A stretch of 64,000 nucleotides of DNA, taken from Clostridiales bacterium. Its GTDB lineage: Bacteria > Bacillota > Clostridia > Oscillospirales > Oscillospiraceae. Under the pieces are notes generated by a model. The model was given only the letters and a program-made list of their open reading frames with translations. It searched no databases and was not told where the DNA came from. How positions within the stretch are numbered: the stretch's first letter is position 1; each line of letters opens with the position of its first letter. Made by a program: the position numbers and the translations under genes. Positions 42,117-49,391 of the stretch are shown here, in pieces. Where the stretch lies: contig SFIL01000001.1 in the NCBI GenBank assembly GCA_004556205.1, forward strand, positions 1-64,000. The letters are read 5' to 3'.

Positions 42117-42866
42117 ATGAGAAGACCCATGATCGCGGGCAACTGGAAGATGAACAAAACGCCCGCGGAGACTGTAGCATTGCTGCAGGAGTTGAAAAAG
42201 ATCCAGCCGAGAGGCAATGTAGAGGTTGTTGTCTGCCCCATGACCGTGAGCCTGTTTGCTGCAGGCGCACAGCTTAAGGGGACCGAGATCAAGCTCGGTG
42301 CGCAGAACGTCCATTTTGAGGACAAGGGCGCGTTCACGGGCGAAGCCAACTGCGCGAGCCTGAAGGAGTTGGGCGTCGAGTATGTCATCCTCGGCCACTC
42401 CGAGCGCCGCCAGTATTTCGGTGAGACGGATGAGACTGTCAACAAGAAGGTTCTGAAGGTGCTTGCAAACGGTCTGAAGCCCATTGTCTGCGTCGGAGAG
42501 AGCTTGGAGCAGAAGCAGACAGGTATCACGAACGAGGTCGTCTGCCTGCAAACGAAGGCAGCGCTCTGCGGTGTGAGCAATGTGCAGATCACTGATGTTG
42601 TCATTGCCTATGAGCCTGTTTGGGCAATCGGTACAGGCATGACCGCGACGGCATCCGACGCCAACCGCACTATTGCGGCGATTCGCCGCGCGGTGCGTGA
42701 GATGTTCGGCGATGCGGCGGAGCAGGTACGTATCCTCTACGGCGGCAGCATGAATGACAAGAACGCGAACGAGCTGATGAGCCAGCCGGAAATCGACGGC
42801 GGACTGATCGGCGGCGCGAGCCTCGTTGCGGAAAAATTTGAAAAGGTCGTTAACTACCACGGCTGA
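42117..42866 (+). CDS. tpiA: triose-phosphate isomerase
   Basis: 249 aa. Catalytic Lys in AGNWKMNKT, His/Glu in ILGHSERR, catalytic Glu in AYEPVWAIGTG and phosphate loop YGGSM. There is no N-terminal extension, so the enzyme is probably cytosolic rather than encapsulated. As the last gene of the BMC operon it converts the glyceraldehyde-3-phosphate released by DeoC. GGAGGCG precedes the ATG. A strong terminator follows. Confidence 0.95.
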   Translation: MRRPMIAGNWKMNKTPAETVALLQELKKIQPRGNVEVVVCPMTVSLFAAGAQLKGTEIKLGAQNVHFEDKGAFTGEANCASLKELGVEYVILGHSERRQYFGETDETVNKKVLKVLANGLKPIVCVGESLEQKQTGITNEVVCLQTKAALCGVSNVQITDVVIAYEPVWAIGTGMTATASDANRTIAAIRRAVREMFGDAAEQVRILYGGSMNDKNANELMSQPEIDGGLIGGASLVAEKFEKVVNYHG

Positions 42867-42876
42867 TTCCGAATAG

Positions 42877-42916
42877 AAAAGCAACAGCGCGGGACCGCTC
42901 CCGCGCTGTTGCTTTT
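42877..42916 (+). terminator. terminator of the BMC operon
   Basis: Perfect 18-bp stem AAAAGCAACAGCGCGGGA / TCCCGCGCTGTTGCTTTT with a CCGC loop, 10 bp after the tpiA stop. Confidence 0.92.
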
Positions 42917-42942
42917 TGCCGCATGCCACTCTGTTTTTCGTT

Positions 42943-42997
42943 GCGAGGAGCGAATACCCGCAAGGGAGACGCCGCCTCCGTAGCGTTCGTTCCTCGC
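42943..42997. repeat. GCGAGGAGCGAA inverted repeat
   Basis: Arms GCGAGGAGCGAA / TTCGTTCCTCGC (11 of 12 match) around a GC-rich centre, between tpiA and the XRE regulator. It is related in sequence to the TGTCATTGCGAGG elements. Confidence 0.5.
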
Positions 42998-43057
42998 GAG
43001 CGGCTGCGCAGGCGACGCGACAAGCTGCAAAGGCGACTATCAGTTGCCCGCAGGCAG

Positions 43058-43309
43058 TTATTTTTCGCCGTTGTTTGCTTTGCAACGCGGATACGGCTCC
43101 TTTTTATCGGTCAGCCCCGCAAGGTAATCCATGCTTGTCCCAAGCGCAAGTGCGACACGGCGACATTGTTCAAAGGTAAAATAACGTTTTCCGCTTTCAA
43201 TCTTAGAGTAGTCGCTTTGGTCGATGCCTGTGAGCAGCTGCATCTTGATTTGTGTGTAGCCTTTCTCCTTACGCAGAGACTTTAATCGATCATTTTCCAC
43301 AAAAATCAC
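43058..43309 (-). CDS. small XRE-family HTH regulator
   Basis: 83 aa, almost entirely a Cro/C1-type helix-turn-helix: LKSLRKEKGYTQIKMQLLTGIDQSDYSKIESGKR followed by ALALGTSMDYLAGLTD. GTG start at 43309, with another GTG nine bases later. Divergent from the 66-aa gene; two copies of AAATTGACCTAT lie in the shared promoter region and are probable binding sites. Confidence 0.85.
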   Translation of the reverse strand: MIFVENDRLKSLRKEKGYTQIKMQLLTGIDQSDYSKIESGKRYFTFEQCRRVALALGTSMDYLAGLTDKKEPYPRCKANNGEK

Positions 43310-43324
43310 CCATAATATTATGGC

Positions 43325-43361
43325 AAATTGACCTATTGAAAATATGGTGAAATTGACCTAT
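43325..43361. promoter_or_regulatory. direct repeats AAATTGACCTAT (probable XRE operator)
   Basis: Two exact 12-bp copies at 43325-43336 and 43350-43361, start-to-start 25 bp. They overlap the -35 and -10 of the rightward promoter, as expected for a repressor. Confidence 0.65.
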
Positions 43362-43364
43362 AAT
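43336..43364 (+). promoter_or_regulatory. promoter of the 66-aa gene
   Basis: TTGAAA (43336-43341), 17-bp spacer, TATAAT (43359-43364). Confidence 0.75.
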
Positions 43365-43392
43365 TGTGAAAATAGAGCGCGAGGTGAGGAAA

Positions 43393-43593
43393 ATGTATCG
43401 ACATATGTATTTATGCCTGTTTCGTGCAATCACGGATGCACTGGAGCAGATCGAGACGCGAAACTACGGTCTTGCCGAGCAGCGGCTAAAGGACGCACAA
43501 TGCGAGGCAGAACGCTTGTATATTGAGGGAGGAAGGGCGAAAAAGAGTGACACGGCTGTCACCATTTTCACCGCCCGTCATAACATGGAATGA
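43393..43593 (+). CDS. small helical protein of unknown function next to the XRE regulator
   Basis: 66 aa from the ATG at 43393, preceded by GAGGTGAGG. Predicted all-helical (CLFRAITDALEQIETRNYGLAEQRLKDA, then AERLYIEG), resembling small proteins often found beside XRE regulators in Clostridia. No enzymatic motif. Its promoter is overlapped by the direct repeats, so it is probably under the XRE protein's control. Confidence 0.7.
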   Translation: MYRHMYLCLFRAITDALEQIETRNYGLAEQRLKDAQCEAERLYIEGGRAKKSDTAVTIFTARHNME

Positions 43594-43629
43594 GCGTAAG
43601 CTCAGAATTCAAACGGGAGGTTCCTGATT

Positions 43630-43773
43630 ATGAATTGCAACTCGAATGGTTTTGGCGGCTGCTGGTGGATCATCATTCTCATTCTCCTGTTCTGCTGCTG
43701 CGGTAACAACGGTACGTTCCTCAACAACGGCTGCGGCTGCGGCTGTGGTTGCGACAACAACTGCGGCTGCTGA
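43630..43773 (+). CDS. Cys/Gly/Asn-rich small membrane protein
   Basis: 47 aa, with GGGAGG 9 bp before the ATG. Short polar N-terminus (MNCNSNGFGG), one hydrophobic segment CWWIIILILLFCCCG (residues 11-25), then a tail rich in CG repeats (GCGCGCGCDNNCGC). In total eleven Cys in 47 residues. Similar mini-proteins are widespread in Oscillospiraceae; function unknown, metal binding or sporulation-related roles are speculative. Followed by an intrinsic terminator. Confidence 0.75.
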   Translation: MNCNSNGFGGCWWIIILILLFCCCGNNGTFLNNGCGCGCGCDNNCGC

Positions 43774-43797
43774 TCCGAGATCGGCACAACACTTTTG

Positions 43798-43824
43798 CGG
43801 AGGGGCTTTGCCCCTCCGTTTTGG
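43798..43824 (+). terminator. terminator of the Cys-rich small protein gene
   Basis: Perfect 9-bp stem CGGAGGGGC / GCCCCTCCG with TTT loop and following TTTT. Confidence 0.8.
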
Positions 43825-43952
43825 CATTGGAGAAAAAGCCCAGAAAACAAAGCTCGGAGCAGAATTGGTTCTGCTCCGAGTCATGATTATCATGTATGCA
43901 GGATTGTCTGTCTGCGGCTTTCCGGCAGGAAGGGAACAAATTGCACTGTGCG

Positions 43953-45128
43953 TCATCCCTCAACCGGCGTATAAAACACCTTCAGCACCGTCTCATACAG
44001 GGAGGTCTGATCCAAATAATAGACCGCGTTCTCGCCTTCCCGTTCTGCCGTTCCTGAGATGGTGGAGAAGTCGAAATGTGCACCGTTGCGCACAAAAGAG
44101 GTCAAAAGGAAGGTGACATCCGCAAGGGACATATCCGTAAAGGTGTAGTCCGACATTGCCGAATAGAGGTCCAGCAGTGTTGATACATCTGACTTTGTCT
44201 CTTGCAGCGCCTTCGCCACAAATGCGGTAATATATTGTTTCTGCCGCGCCATACGATCCAAATTGCCTTCTAAATCTGCCTTATTACGGGAACGGACATA
44301 CCGCACTGCGTCCTTACCGGACAGGGTGACCTCCTCGCCTGCGGGATAAGAGGCAAAGTACCGTTCGACAATATCTCCCTGAGGAACTAACGTCACGCCG
44401 CCGATGGCATCGTTCGCAACACCGATGGCCTGCATATCCATAGCAATATAGGACTGTATCGGCAGGCCGTAAAGCAATCTGGACACGGACTTCACCACAT
44501 TATCACAGCTTTGCTCCTGCCCGTCGCCATAGGCAAAGGCACGGCAGAGCTGGGTGCTGCGGCTTTCCAAGTACTTACCGTTGGCGGAGTAAATGTCTAC
44601 CTGCGCATAGCTGTCGCGGGAGATATTCACCACGTTCGTCGCTCCCGTGACCGTATCCAAGCCGATCAGCAGGATGCAGTCCGCCTCACCGCCGTCTCCG
44701 TAGAACTCATTTTTCCCAAGGTCGTTCTTGTCCACGCCGATAAAGAGGAGTGCGGCGATATTCTCATTCAATACATAGGTCTGCCCCTGATAGGAGACGG
44801 TCTTGCCGTCGTCATAGCTGAGAATATAGTCTGCCGACGCGTCCTGCGAAGCGTCCGGCGCCTGCGATTCCTCCGGCTGCGGGAAGACAATGCTCGCGTC
44901 CTCGTAGTTCAGCATGGAGGACTTGCCCTTGTGGTACAGGATCGTAACGGTAATGACAGCCACAACAAGCAAGGCGAGCAGAATCAGCAGCAAAATGAGC
45001 AGTGCCTTCAAAAGCCTCTTCCACCACGGCTTGCGCTTTTTTTCCTTCGGAGACGCTGCTTCGACTGCCTCCGCCGTAGTCAGAGTTTCCTCAATTTCCC
45101 CGCGAAAATCATCAAGCTGTTGGCTCAT
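43953..45128 (-). CDS. LytR-CpsA-Psr (LCP) family cell-wall glycopolymer transferase
   Basis: 391 aa. Cytoplasmic charged N-terminus, one membrane span (LLILLILLALLVVAVITVTILY, about residues 39-60), Ser/Ala-rich linker, then an LCP domain: LLFIGVDKN, ADCILLIGLDTVTGATNVVNISRDSY, and DAVRYVRSRNKADLEGNLDRMARQKQYITAF with the conserved Arg/Asp. It attaches undecaprenyl-linked polymers to peptidoglycan, for example those begun by TagO/WecB elsewhere in the window. It overlaps the sortase gene by 17 bp. Confidence 0.9.
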   Translation of the reverse strand: MSQQLDDFRGEIEETLTTAEAVEAASPKEKKRKPWWKRLLKALLILLLILLALLVVAVITVTILYHKGKSSMLNYEDASIVFPQPEESQAPDASQDASADYILSYDDGKTVSYQGQTYVLNENIAALLFIGVDKNDLGKNEFYGDGGEADCILLIGLDTVTGATNVVNISRDSYAQVDIYSANGKYLESRSTQLCRAFAYGDGQEQSCDNVVKSVSRLLYGLPIQSYIAMDMQAIGVANDAIGGVTLVPQGDIVERYFASYPAGEEVTLSGKDAVRYVRSRNKADLEGNLDRMARQKQYITAFVAKALQETKSDVSTLLDLYSAMSDYTFTDMSLADVTFLLTSFVRNGAHFDFSTISGTAEREGENAVYYLDQTSLYETVLKVFYTPVEG

Positions 45129-45933
45129 CGTCGATCAACACCCCCTGCACAAGATAGCGCGACAAACCGTAATCAATGCAAGTGCTGAGTGTTACGATTC
45201 TGTCATCTGTAGTGACGGTTACACCTTCTCTGACGGCAGCGATCATGCTTTGCGGCGAAAGCATGAAGTCAATATACTCCTGAAACACCTTTTCCTGCGA
45301 GAAGTCGAAGGAATTCAGAATATGGCGGGAGTCATACTTATAGGCAGAGACAATTTTATAGGTCAGGATATGCCCGGGTGTGTAGATGTAGAACAGCTCG
45401 TTTTCTGCAAAAAACGTTTTGTCGCGGAAATAGTGCAGCGTGCCGAACATGGTCCCGTCCAGCATATCGTGGCCGTAAATGACGGTCACGGGATCGGAAA
45501 AGTCTTTGGCGTTGAGCCTCTGCGTGTAAAGCGTGCCGCGGAACTCGTAATTGCCCGACAAATTCCGACGGAGATAGAAGTTCTCCTCCTTGTCCGCAGG
45601 AGACTGTACAATAGGATAGTCTATCTCCGTATTCGGAACGTTAATCCATGCGTAAATGTCCGAATTGACCTCCTGCAGTGCGTCGAAATCAATGGGGTTT
45701 TCCGCCAGTGCCGGCTCGGACGAGGTCGAAACCTCCTCGGAGGAGGGTAACTCGTTGGTGTTGTCAGACGCCTGCTCCGTTGTTGGATTGGTGGCATCGG
45801 GCTTATAGAAGTTAATTTTCTCCTCCGGCCAGAATAAGAAGACGGCAACGCCGATGGCAATGCCCAAAAGGAGAATTGAAAGGATCAAAAGCAGCAGCCA
45901 AAGCTTTTTGCGCTTTCTCTTTTCTTGGGACAT
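45112..45933 (-). CDS. srtB: class B sortase
   Basis: 273 aa. N-terminal membrane anchor after a Lys/Arg-rich start (KLWLLLLILSILLLGIAIGVAVFLF), then the sortase domain: catalytic His in VIYGHDMLDGTMFG and catalytic Cys in TLSTCIDYGLSRY, followed by Arg in 'SRYLVQG'. Start at 45933 follows AAGGAGGGCAGTCAT. Its likely substrate is the SPQTG protein encoded just upstream. Confidence 0.94.
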   Translation of the reverse strand: MSQEKRKRKKLWLLLLILSILLLGIAIGVAVFLFWPEEKINFYKPDATNPTTEQASDNTNELPSSEEVSTSSEPALAENPIDFDALQEVNSDIYAWINVPNTEIDYPIVQSPADKEENFYLRRNLSGNYEFRGTLYTQRLNAKDFSDPVTVIYGHDMLDGTMFGTLHYFRDKTFFAENELFYIYTPGHILTYKIVSAYKYDSRHILNSFDFSQEKVFQEYIDFMLSPQSMIAAVREGVTVTTDDRIVTLSTCIDYGLSRYLVQGVLIDDEPTA

Positions 45934-45968
45934 ATGACTGCCCTCCTTGTAAAAGCGGGTATTGATAA

Positions 45969-45999
45969 ATCTGACTCGAAACAACGTTCCGAGTCAGAT
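45969..45999 (-). terminator. hairpin between the SPQTG surface protein and sortase genes
   Basis: ATCTGACTCG / CGAGTCAGAT stem (10 bp), 11-nt loop. It has only a short T tract on the minus strand, so it may be a partial attenuator giving more substrate than sortase. Confidence 0.5.
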
Positions 46000-46029
46000 C
46001 AAAAACAAATTTTCTTAATTTAATTCCAC

Positions 46030-46518
46030 TCAGTTTTTCTTGCCGTGGAGTTTCTTGGTTGCCAGCGTAATGCCGATGATCGCAACAGCGGCCGCTACGG
46101 CAATCAGGAAGATCATTTGGCCGTCGCCGGTCTGCGGGGAGTCGTTCCCGTTATCACCGGAAGAGCTGGCAGTTGTTTCCATATTGCTGTAGTTTGCAAT
46201 AATAATGATATCGGAAAGCGGACGGATAACGATCGGGCTGTTGTTCAGACCACCGGAGACAATCTCATACTCACCTTCAATGGTAAAGCCGGTAAAGTCA
46301 CTGTCCTTAGAATCAGGCGCGGCGATCTCAATGGTATCGCCAACTGGCACTGTGTATACCGAGCTGTTCGGCTTGTCAGTGTCGTACGAGATGAATTCAA
46401 CGGAATAGACAGGCTGATCAGTGGGGCTCTGAATGGACGAAGCCTCTGTAGCAAATGCGCAGACACAGAACGAAAGCACTAAGCAAAGAGACATAAGAAC
46501 CGCAAACAACTTTCTCAT
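46030..46518 (-). CDS. small secreted surface protein with SPQTG sorting signal
   Basis: 162 aa. Signal peptide (KLFAVLMSLCLVLSFCVCAFA, cleavage after residue 23 region), a beta-rich domain of about 90 aa, Ser/Gly/Asn linker, then SPQTGD, a hydrophobic span (FLIAVAAAVAIIGITLA) and a Lys-rich tail. The (S/P)PxTG form of the signal is that recognised by class B sortases of Clostridioides difficile. First gene of the surface protein-sortase-LCP unit. Confidence 0.85.
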   Translation of the reverse strand: MRKLFAVLMSLCLVLSFCVCAFATEASSIQSPTDQPVYSVEFISYDTDKPNSSVYTVPVGDTIEIAAPDSKDSDFTGFTIEGEYEIVSGGLNNSPIVIRPLSDIIIIANYSNMETTASSSGDNGNDSPQTGDGQMIFLIAVAAAVAIIGITLATKKLHGKKN

Positions 46519-46642
46519 ATTTCAAAATTCCTCCTGTTCGAAGCATACTCATAAATTGAATATGCTAACATTCTACCAAGAATAACCGAGAATGTCAAGT
46601 ATTCCGAATGCTTTTTTCGGTACTTCATTTGACGATTTTTGA

Positions 46643-47947
46643 TTATTTTTTTCGGCTCTTTTGAGAAACGGCGGCTTTCTCCTCCTGCGGGAGAACCTTC
46701 GCGAGGATCACGCCGAGGACGGCGGCAATTGCCGTGCCGCTGATGGTAACATTGCCGATCGAGATGCCCGAGGACAGGCCCAAACCGATGACCAGCATGA
46801 CGGCGGCAATCACGAGGTTGTAGCTTTTGGTGAAATCCACGTGATTTTCCACAAGCATCCGCAGGCCGACCGAGGCGATCATGCCGAACAGGATGACCGA
46901 AACGCCGCCCATGACTGCGGCGGGAATGCTGGTGAGAACGCCCGAGACCTTGCCGAACAGCGACAATACAATGGCGAAAACGGCGGCGATGCGGAGCGTC
47001 GCGGGATTATAGTTGCCCGTGGCGGCGAGAACGCCCGTGTTTTCCGAGTAGGTCGTCGCGGCAGGACCGCCCATCGCGCCGGAGAAGACGGAGGCAAGGC
47101 CGCAGCCGAGCAGCGTCCGATGCAGACCCGGGTCTTCTATGTAGTTGTGCCCCGTGACTGCGCCGTTGGCGGTAATATCGCCGACGTGCTCGACGAAGGT
47201 GACAATGGAGATCGGAGCAATCATCGTGACGGCAAAGCTGACGGCGTCCCAGTTTTTAAACGCGGGCAGCGCAACCTTCGGCAGAGAGAACCAGCTTGCC
47301 TGCGCAACCTTTGCGGTATCGACCATGCCCAGCGCGAGGGAGAGCAGATAGCCGACGACAATGCCGATCAGAATGGGAACGAGCTTGATGAAGCCGCGCG
47401 TGAAGAACATAACGACGATGATGGTCAGAATCGTCACGACGGCGACGAGCCAGTTTTTCCACAGCGGGATACCCGTAACTGCGGTAGTGATGTTGTTCAT
47501 TGCGGTGGGTGCGAGCATCATGCCGATAATGATGATCATGCAGCCCGTGACGATGGGCGGGAAGAAGCTTGTGATGCGCTTGGCGCCGAAGAGCTTGACA
47601 AGTCCGGCGAGGATCAGGTACAGCACACCGGAGGCGATGATGCCCCAGCCGACATAGGAAGCAAAGCCGTCGATGGAATTCTCGTTGCAGTAGGCGGCGA
47701 CGGCGCAGATGGATGCGATGAAGGAGAAGCTGGAGCCCATAAAGGCGGGGACGATGCCGCGTGTGATCAGATGGAAGATCAGTGTGCCGATGCCCATACA
47801 AAGCAGGGTTACGGCGGGATCAAGACCTGTCAGCGCGGGAACGAGGACGGTCGAGCCGAACATCGCAAAGACATGCTGGATGCCCAGCACAACGGCGCGC
47901 CCGGGCTTGTCTCCGCCCCAAAGAACTTGTTGCAGTTTCCGATTCAT
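46643..47947 (-). CDS. NCS2-family nucleobase permease (uracil/xanthine type)
   Basis: 434 aa, about 12-14 membrane spans. Family features: HVFAMFGSTVLVPALTGLDP, PAFMGSSFSFIAS, and SIVTFVEHVGDITANGAVTG, with the conserved acidic substrate residue, then GLASVFSGAMGGPAATTYSENTGV. Closest in motif to UraA/PyrP, but the sequence alone cannot separate uracil from purine specificity. It fits the nucleoside and purine genes nearby. AAGGAGGTCACT precedes the ATG. Confidence 0.88.
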   Translation of the reverse strand: MNRKLQQVLWGGDKPGRAVVLGIQHVFAMFGSTVLVPALTGLDPAVTLLCMGIGTLIFHLITRGIVPAFMGSSFSFIASICAVAAYCNENSIDGFASYVGWGIIASGVLYLILAGLVKLFGAKRITSFFPPIVTGCMIIIIGMMLAPTAMNNITTAVTGIPLWKNWLVAVVTILTIIVVMFFTRGFIKLVPILIGIVVGYLLSLALGMVDTAKVAQASWFSLPKVALPAFKNWDAVSFAVTMIAPISIVTFVEHVGDITANGAVTGHNYIEDPGLHRTLLGCGLASVFSGAMGGPAATTYSENTGVLAATGNYNPATLRIAAVFAIVLSLFGKVSGVLTSIPAAVMGGVSVILFGMIASVGLRMLVENHVDFTKSYNLVIAAVMLVIGLGLSSGISIGNVTISGTAIAAVLGVILAKVLPQEEKAAVSQKSRKK

Positions 47948-48050
47948 AGTGACCTCCTTGAAGTTGATAAATTCAGTATAGCATAATTCAACGAAAAGCG
48001 CAATATTTTACATGAAAAAACGCATGCTACAGGCTGTATGAATGCTAAGG

Positions 48051-48214
48051 AAACTCTGAACAAATCAGCGTTGGCGATCAGCGGATCTTTGGCTGCGACT
48101 TATCAGTTCGAGAATTTTGAAATACACAAAGAATTCCTGCGGCTTTCAAACCTCGATTTGCGACAAAATCTCTCGCCGACCGCTCTTACGGATTGATTCG
48201 GAGCTTTCCTAAAA
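48051..48214 (+). repeat. dispersed repeat, copy B (see 768-909)
   Basis: Matches the reverse complement of 768-909 with a roughly 20-bp insertion near the left end (AACAAATCAGCGTTGGCGATC). Lies in the 460-bp gap between the permease gene and the small DUF gene. Confidence 0.75.
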
Positions 48215-48407
48215 TGGAAAGTATCGACAAAAACCGACACGGCGGCGGAAGAATTTTGACGGAGAAACGACAACTATTCGGAAAAAAACGGAAAGAACTG
48301 AAGATTTTTTAGGAGTATACAAGCGGTGTGTCAAAAAAAGGGGAATGAAAAGAATGGCGCTGCGCTCCTTTGCACAGGTACAATGGAGGAGAGCGGGAGG
48401 GGATGGC

Positions 48408-48671
48408 ATGGAAAGAAGCTGCTACGGCACGCGGCAAATACTGTGCGAAAACGGCAAAGCGGCGGAGGTATACTATTATCTCCTGCGCGAGCCGTCGGGC
48501 TTGGGCGCGGAAATTGTCATGGAGCGAGCGGGAGAACGGGAGAGCGCGGCGGTGCGGTGCGTCACGACCTCGGAGACGCGGATGCGCAAGCTTGCGGCCC
48601 TGCTGTATCGCAACGGCGTCACGCCTTGCACGTTACGGGACGTGATTGAGGACGAATTGAATAAAAGCTAA
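48408..48671 (+). CDS. small conserved protein (DUF6514-like)
   Basis: 87 aa from ATG 48408, with GGAGGGG 5 bp upstream. Single compact domain: ILCENGKAAEVYYYLLREP, GLGAEIVMERAGERES, VTTSETRMRKLAALLYRN and TPCTLRDVIED. This order is typical of a small clostridial family of unknown function (DUF6514, from memory). No signal or membrane segment. Longer in-frame starts lack a ribosome site. Confidence 0.7.
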   Translation: MERSCYGTRQILCENGKAAEVYYYLLREPSGLGAEIVMERAGERESAAVRCVTTSETRMRKLAALLYRNGVTPCTLRDVIEDELNKS

Positions 48672-48715
48672 AAAAGGGATAGACTTTTAGGACGTTTTTT
48701 GGTAAAATATTACCA

Positions 48716-48875
48716 ATACTGCTGCTTGATGAGAGTATTCCGCCAAGACAGCGCGCCGAAAAAGCCTTCCGTGTCATATCGCAGAGACAAATGCAGTATA
48801 ACGGTGCAGGCGAGCTCGTGAGAAATGCTGAAGCTTTCCGCAGAGCGCCCGTGCAACGGCAGCGCAGCAGTTTAT
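48716..48875 (+). ncRNA. candidate structured RNA upstream of nrdR
   Basis: A 260-bp non-coding gap whose ends can pair (TACTGCTGC near 48717 with GCAGCAG near 48867), with internal complementary tracts (CGCAGAG / CTTTCCGCAGAG region and GCGCGCCG / CGGCAGCGC). Preceded by an AT-rich promoter-like stretch (TTTTTTGGTAAAATATT). No Rfam family is recognised with confidence; a 6S-like RNA or a leader of nrdR are possibilities. Confidence 0.3.
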
Positions 48876-48934
48876 CGGCGGCGAATAAGCATGAAAAGTT
48901 CAGTAAAACTACCGAATGAAAAGGAGACCAAGCG

Positions 48935-49390
48935 ATGAAATGTCCGTATTGTGGCTATCAAGAGAGCAAGGTCGTCGATTCCCGTCACTCTGACGACAAT
49001 ACCAGCATCCGACGCCGCAGAGAATGTCTTTCCTGCCAAAAGCGGTTTACGACCTATGAGACGGTGGAGAGCCTGCCGATCGTCGTTGTCAAAAAGGACA
49101 ACAGCCGCGAACCCTTTGACCGCAACAAGATCCTGCGCGGCATGGTGCGCGCCTGTGAAAAGCGTCCTGTCAGCATGGCAGATCTGGAGACGGCGGTTTC
49201 GGAGATCGAGCAGGTCATTCAGAATTCGCTCGAACGGGAGATTCCGTCACAAAAGATCGGCGAACTGGTCATGGAGCGCTTAAAGCCGCTCGATGAGGTT
49301 GCCTATGTGCGCTTTGCCTCGGTATACCGCCAGTTTAAGGATATCAACAGCTTCATGCACGAGCTGAACAAGATCTTGGAAGAAAAGTAA
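48935..49390 (+). CDS. nrdR: transcriptional repressor NrdR
   Basis: 151 aa, family length. N-terminal zinc ribbon ([22 protein letters not shown]...[17 protein letters not shown]; four Cys) and an ATP-cone ([21 protein letters not shown]...). Represses ribonucleotide reductase genes according to ATP/dATP. GGAGACC precedes the ATG. The next gene starts 1 bp after its stop. Confidence 0.97.
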   Translation: MKCPYCGYQESKVVDSRHSDDNTSIRRRRECLSCQKRFTTYETVESLPIVVVKKDNSREPFDRNKILRGMVRACEKRPVSMADLETAVSEIEQVIQNSLEREIPSQKIGELVMERLKPLDEVAYVRFASVYRQFKDINSFMHELNKILEEK

Positions 49391-49391
49391 G

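Noticed and set aside
46661..47986. 441-codon plus-strand frame opposite the NCS2 permease
   Set aside because: Antisense shadow; the minus-strand frame has clear permease motifs and a good ribosome site.
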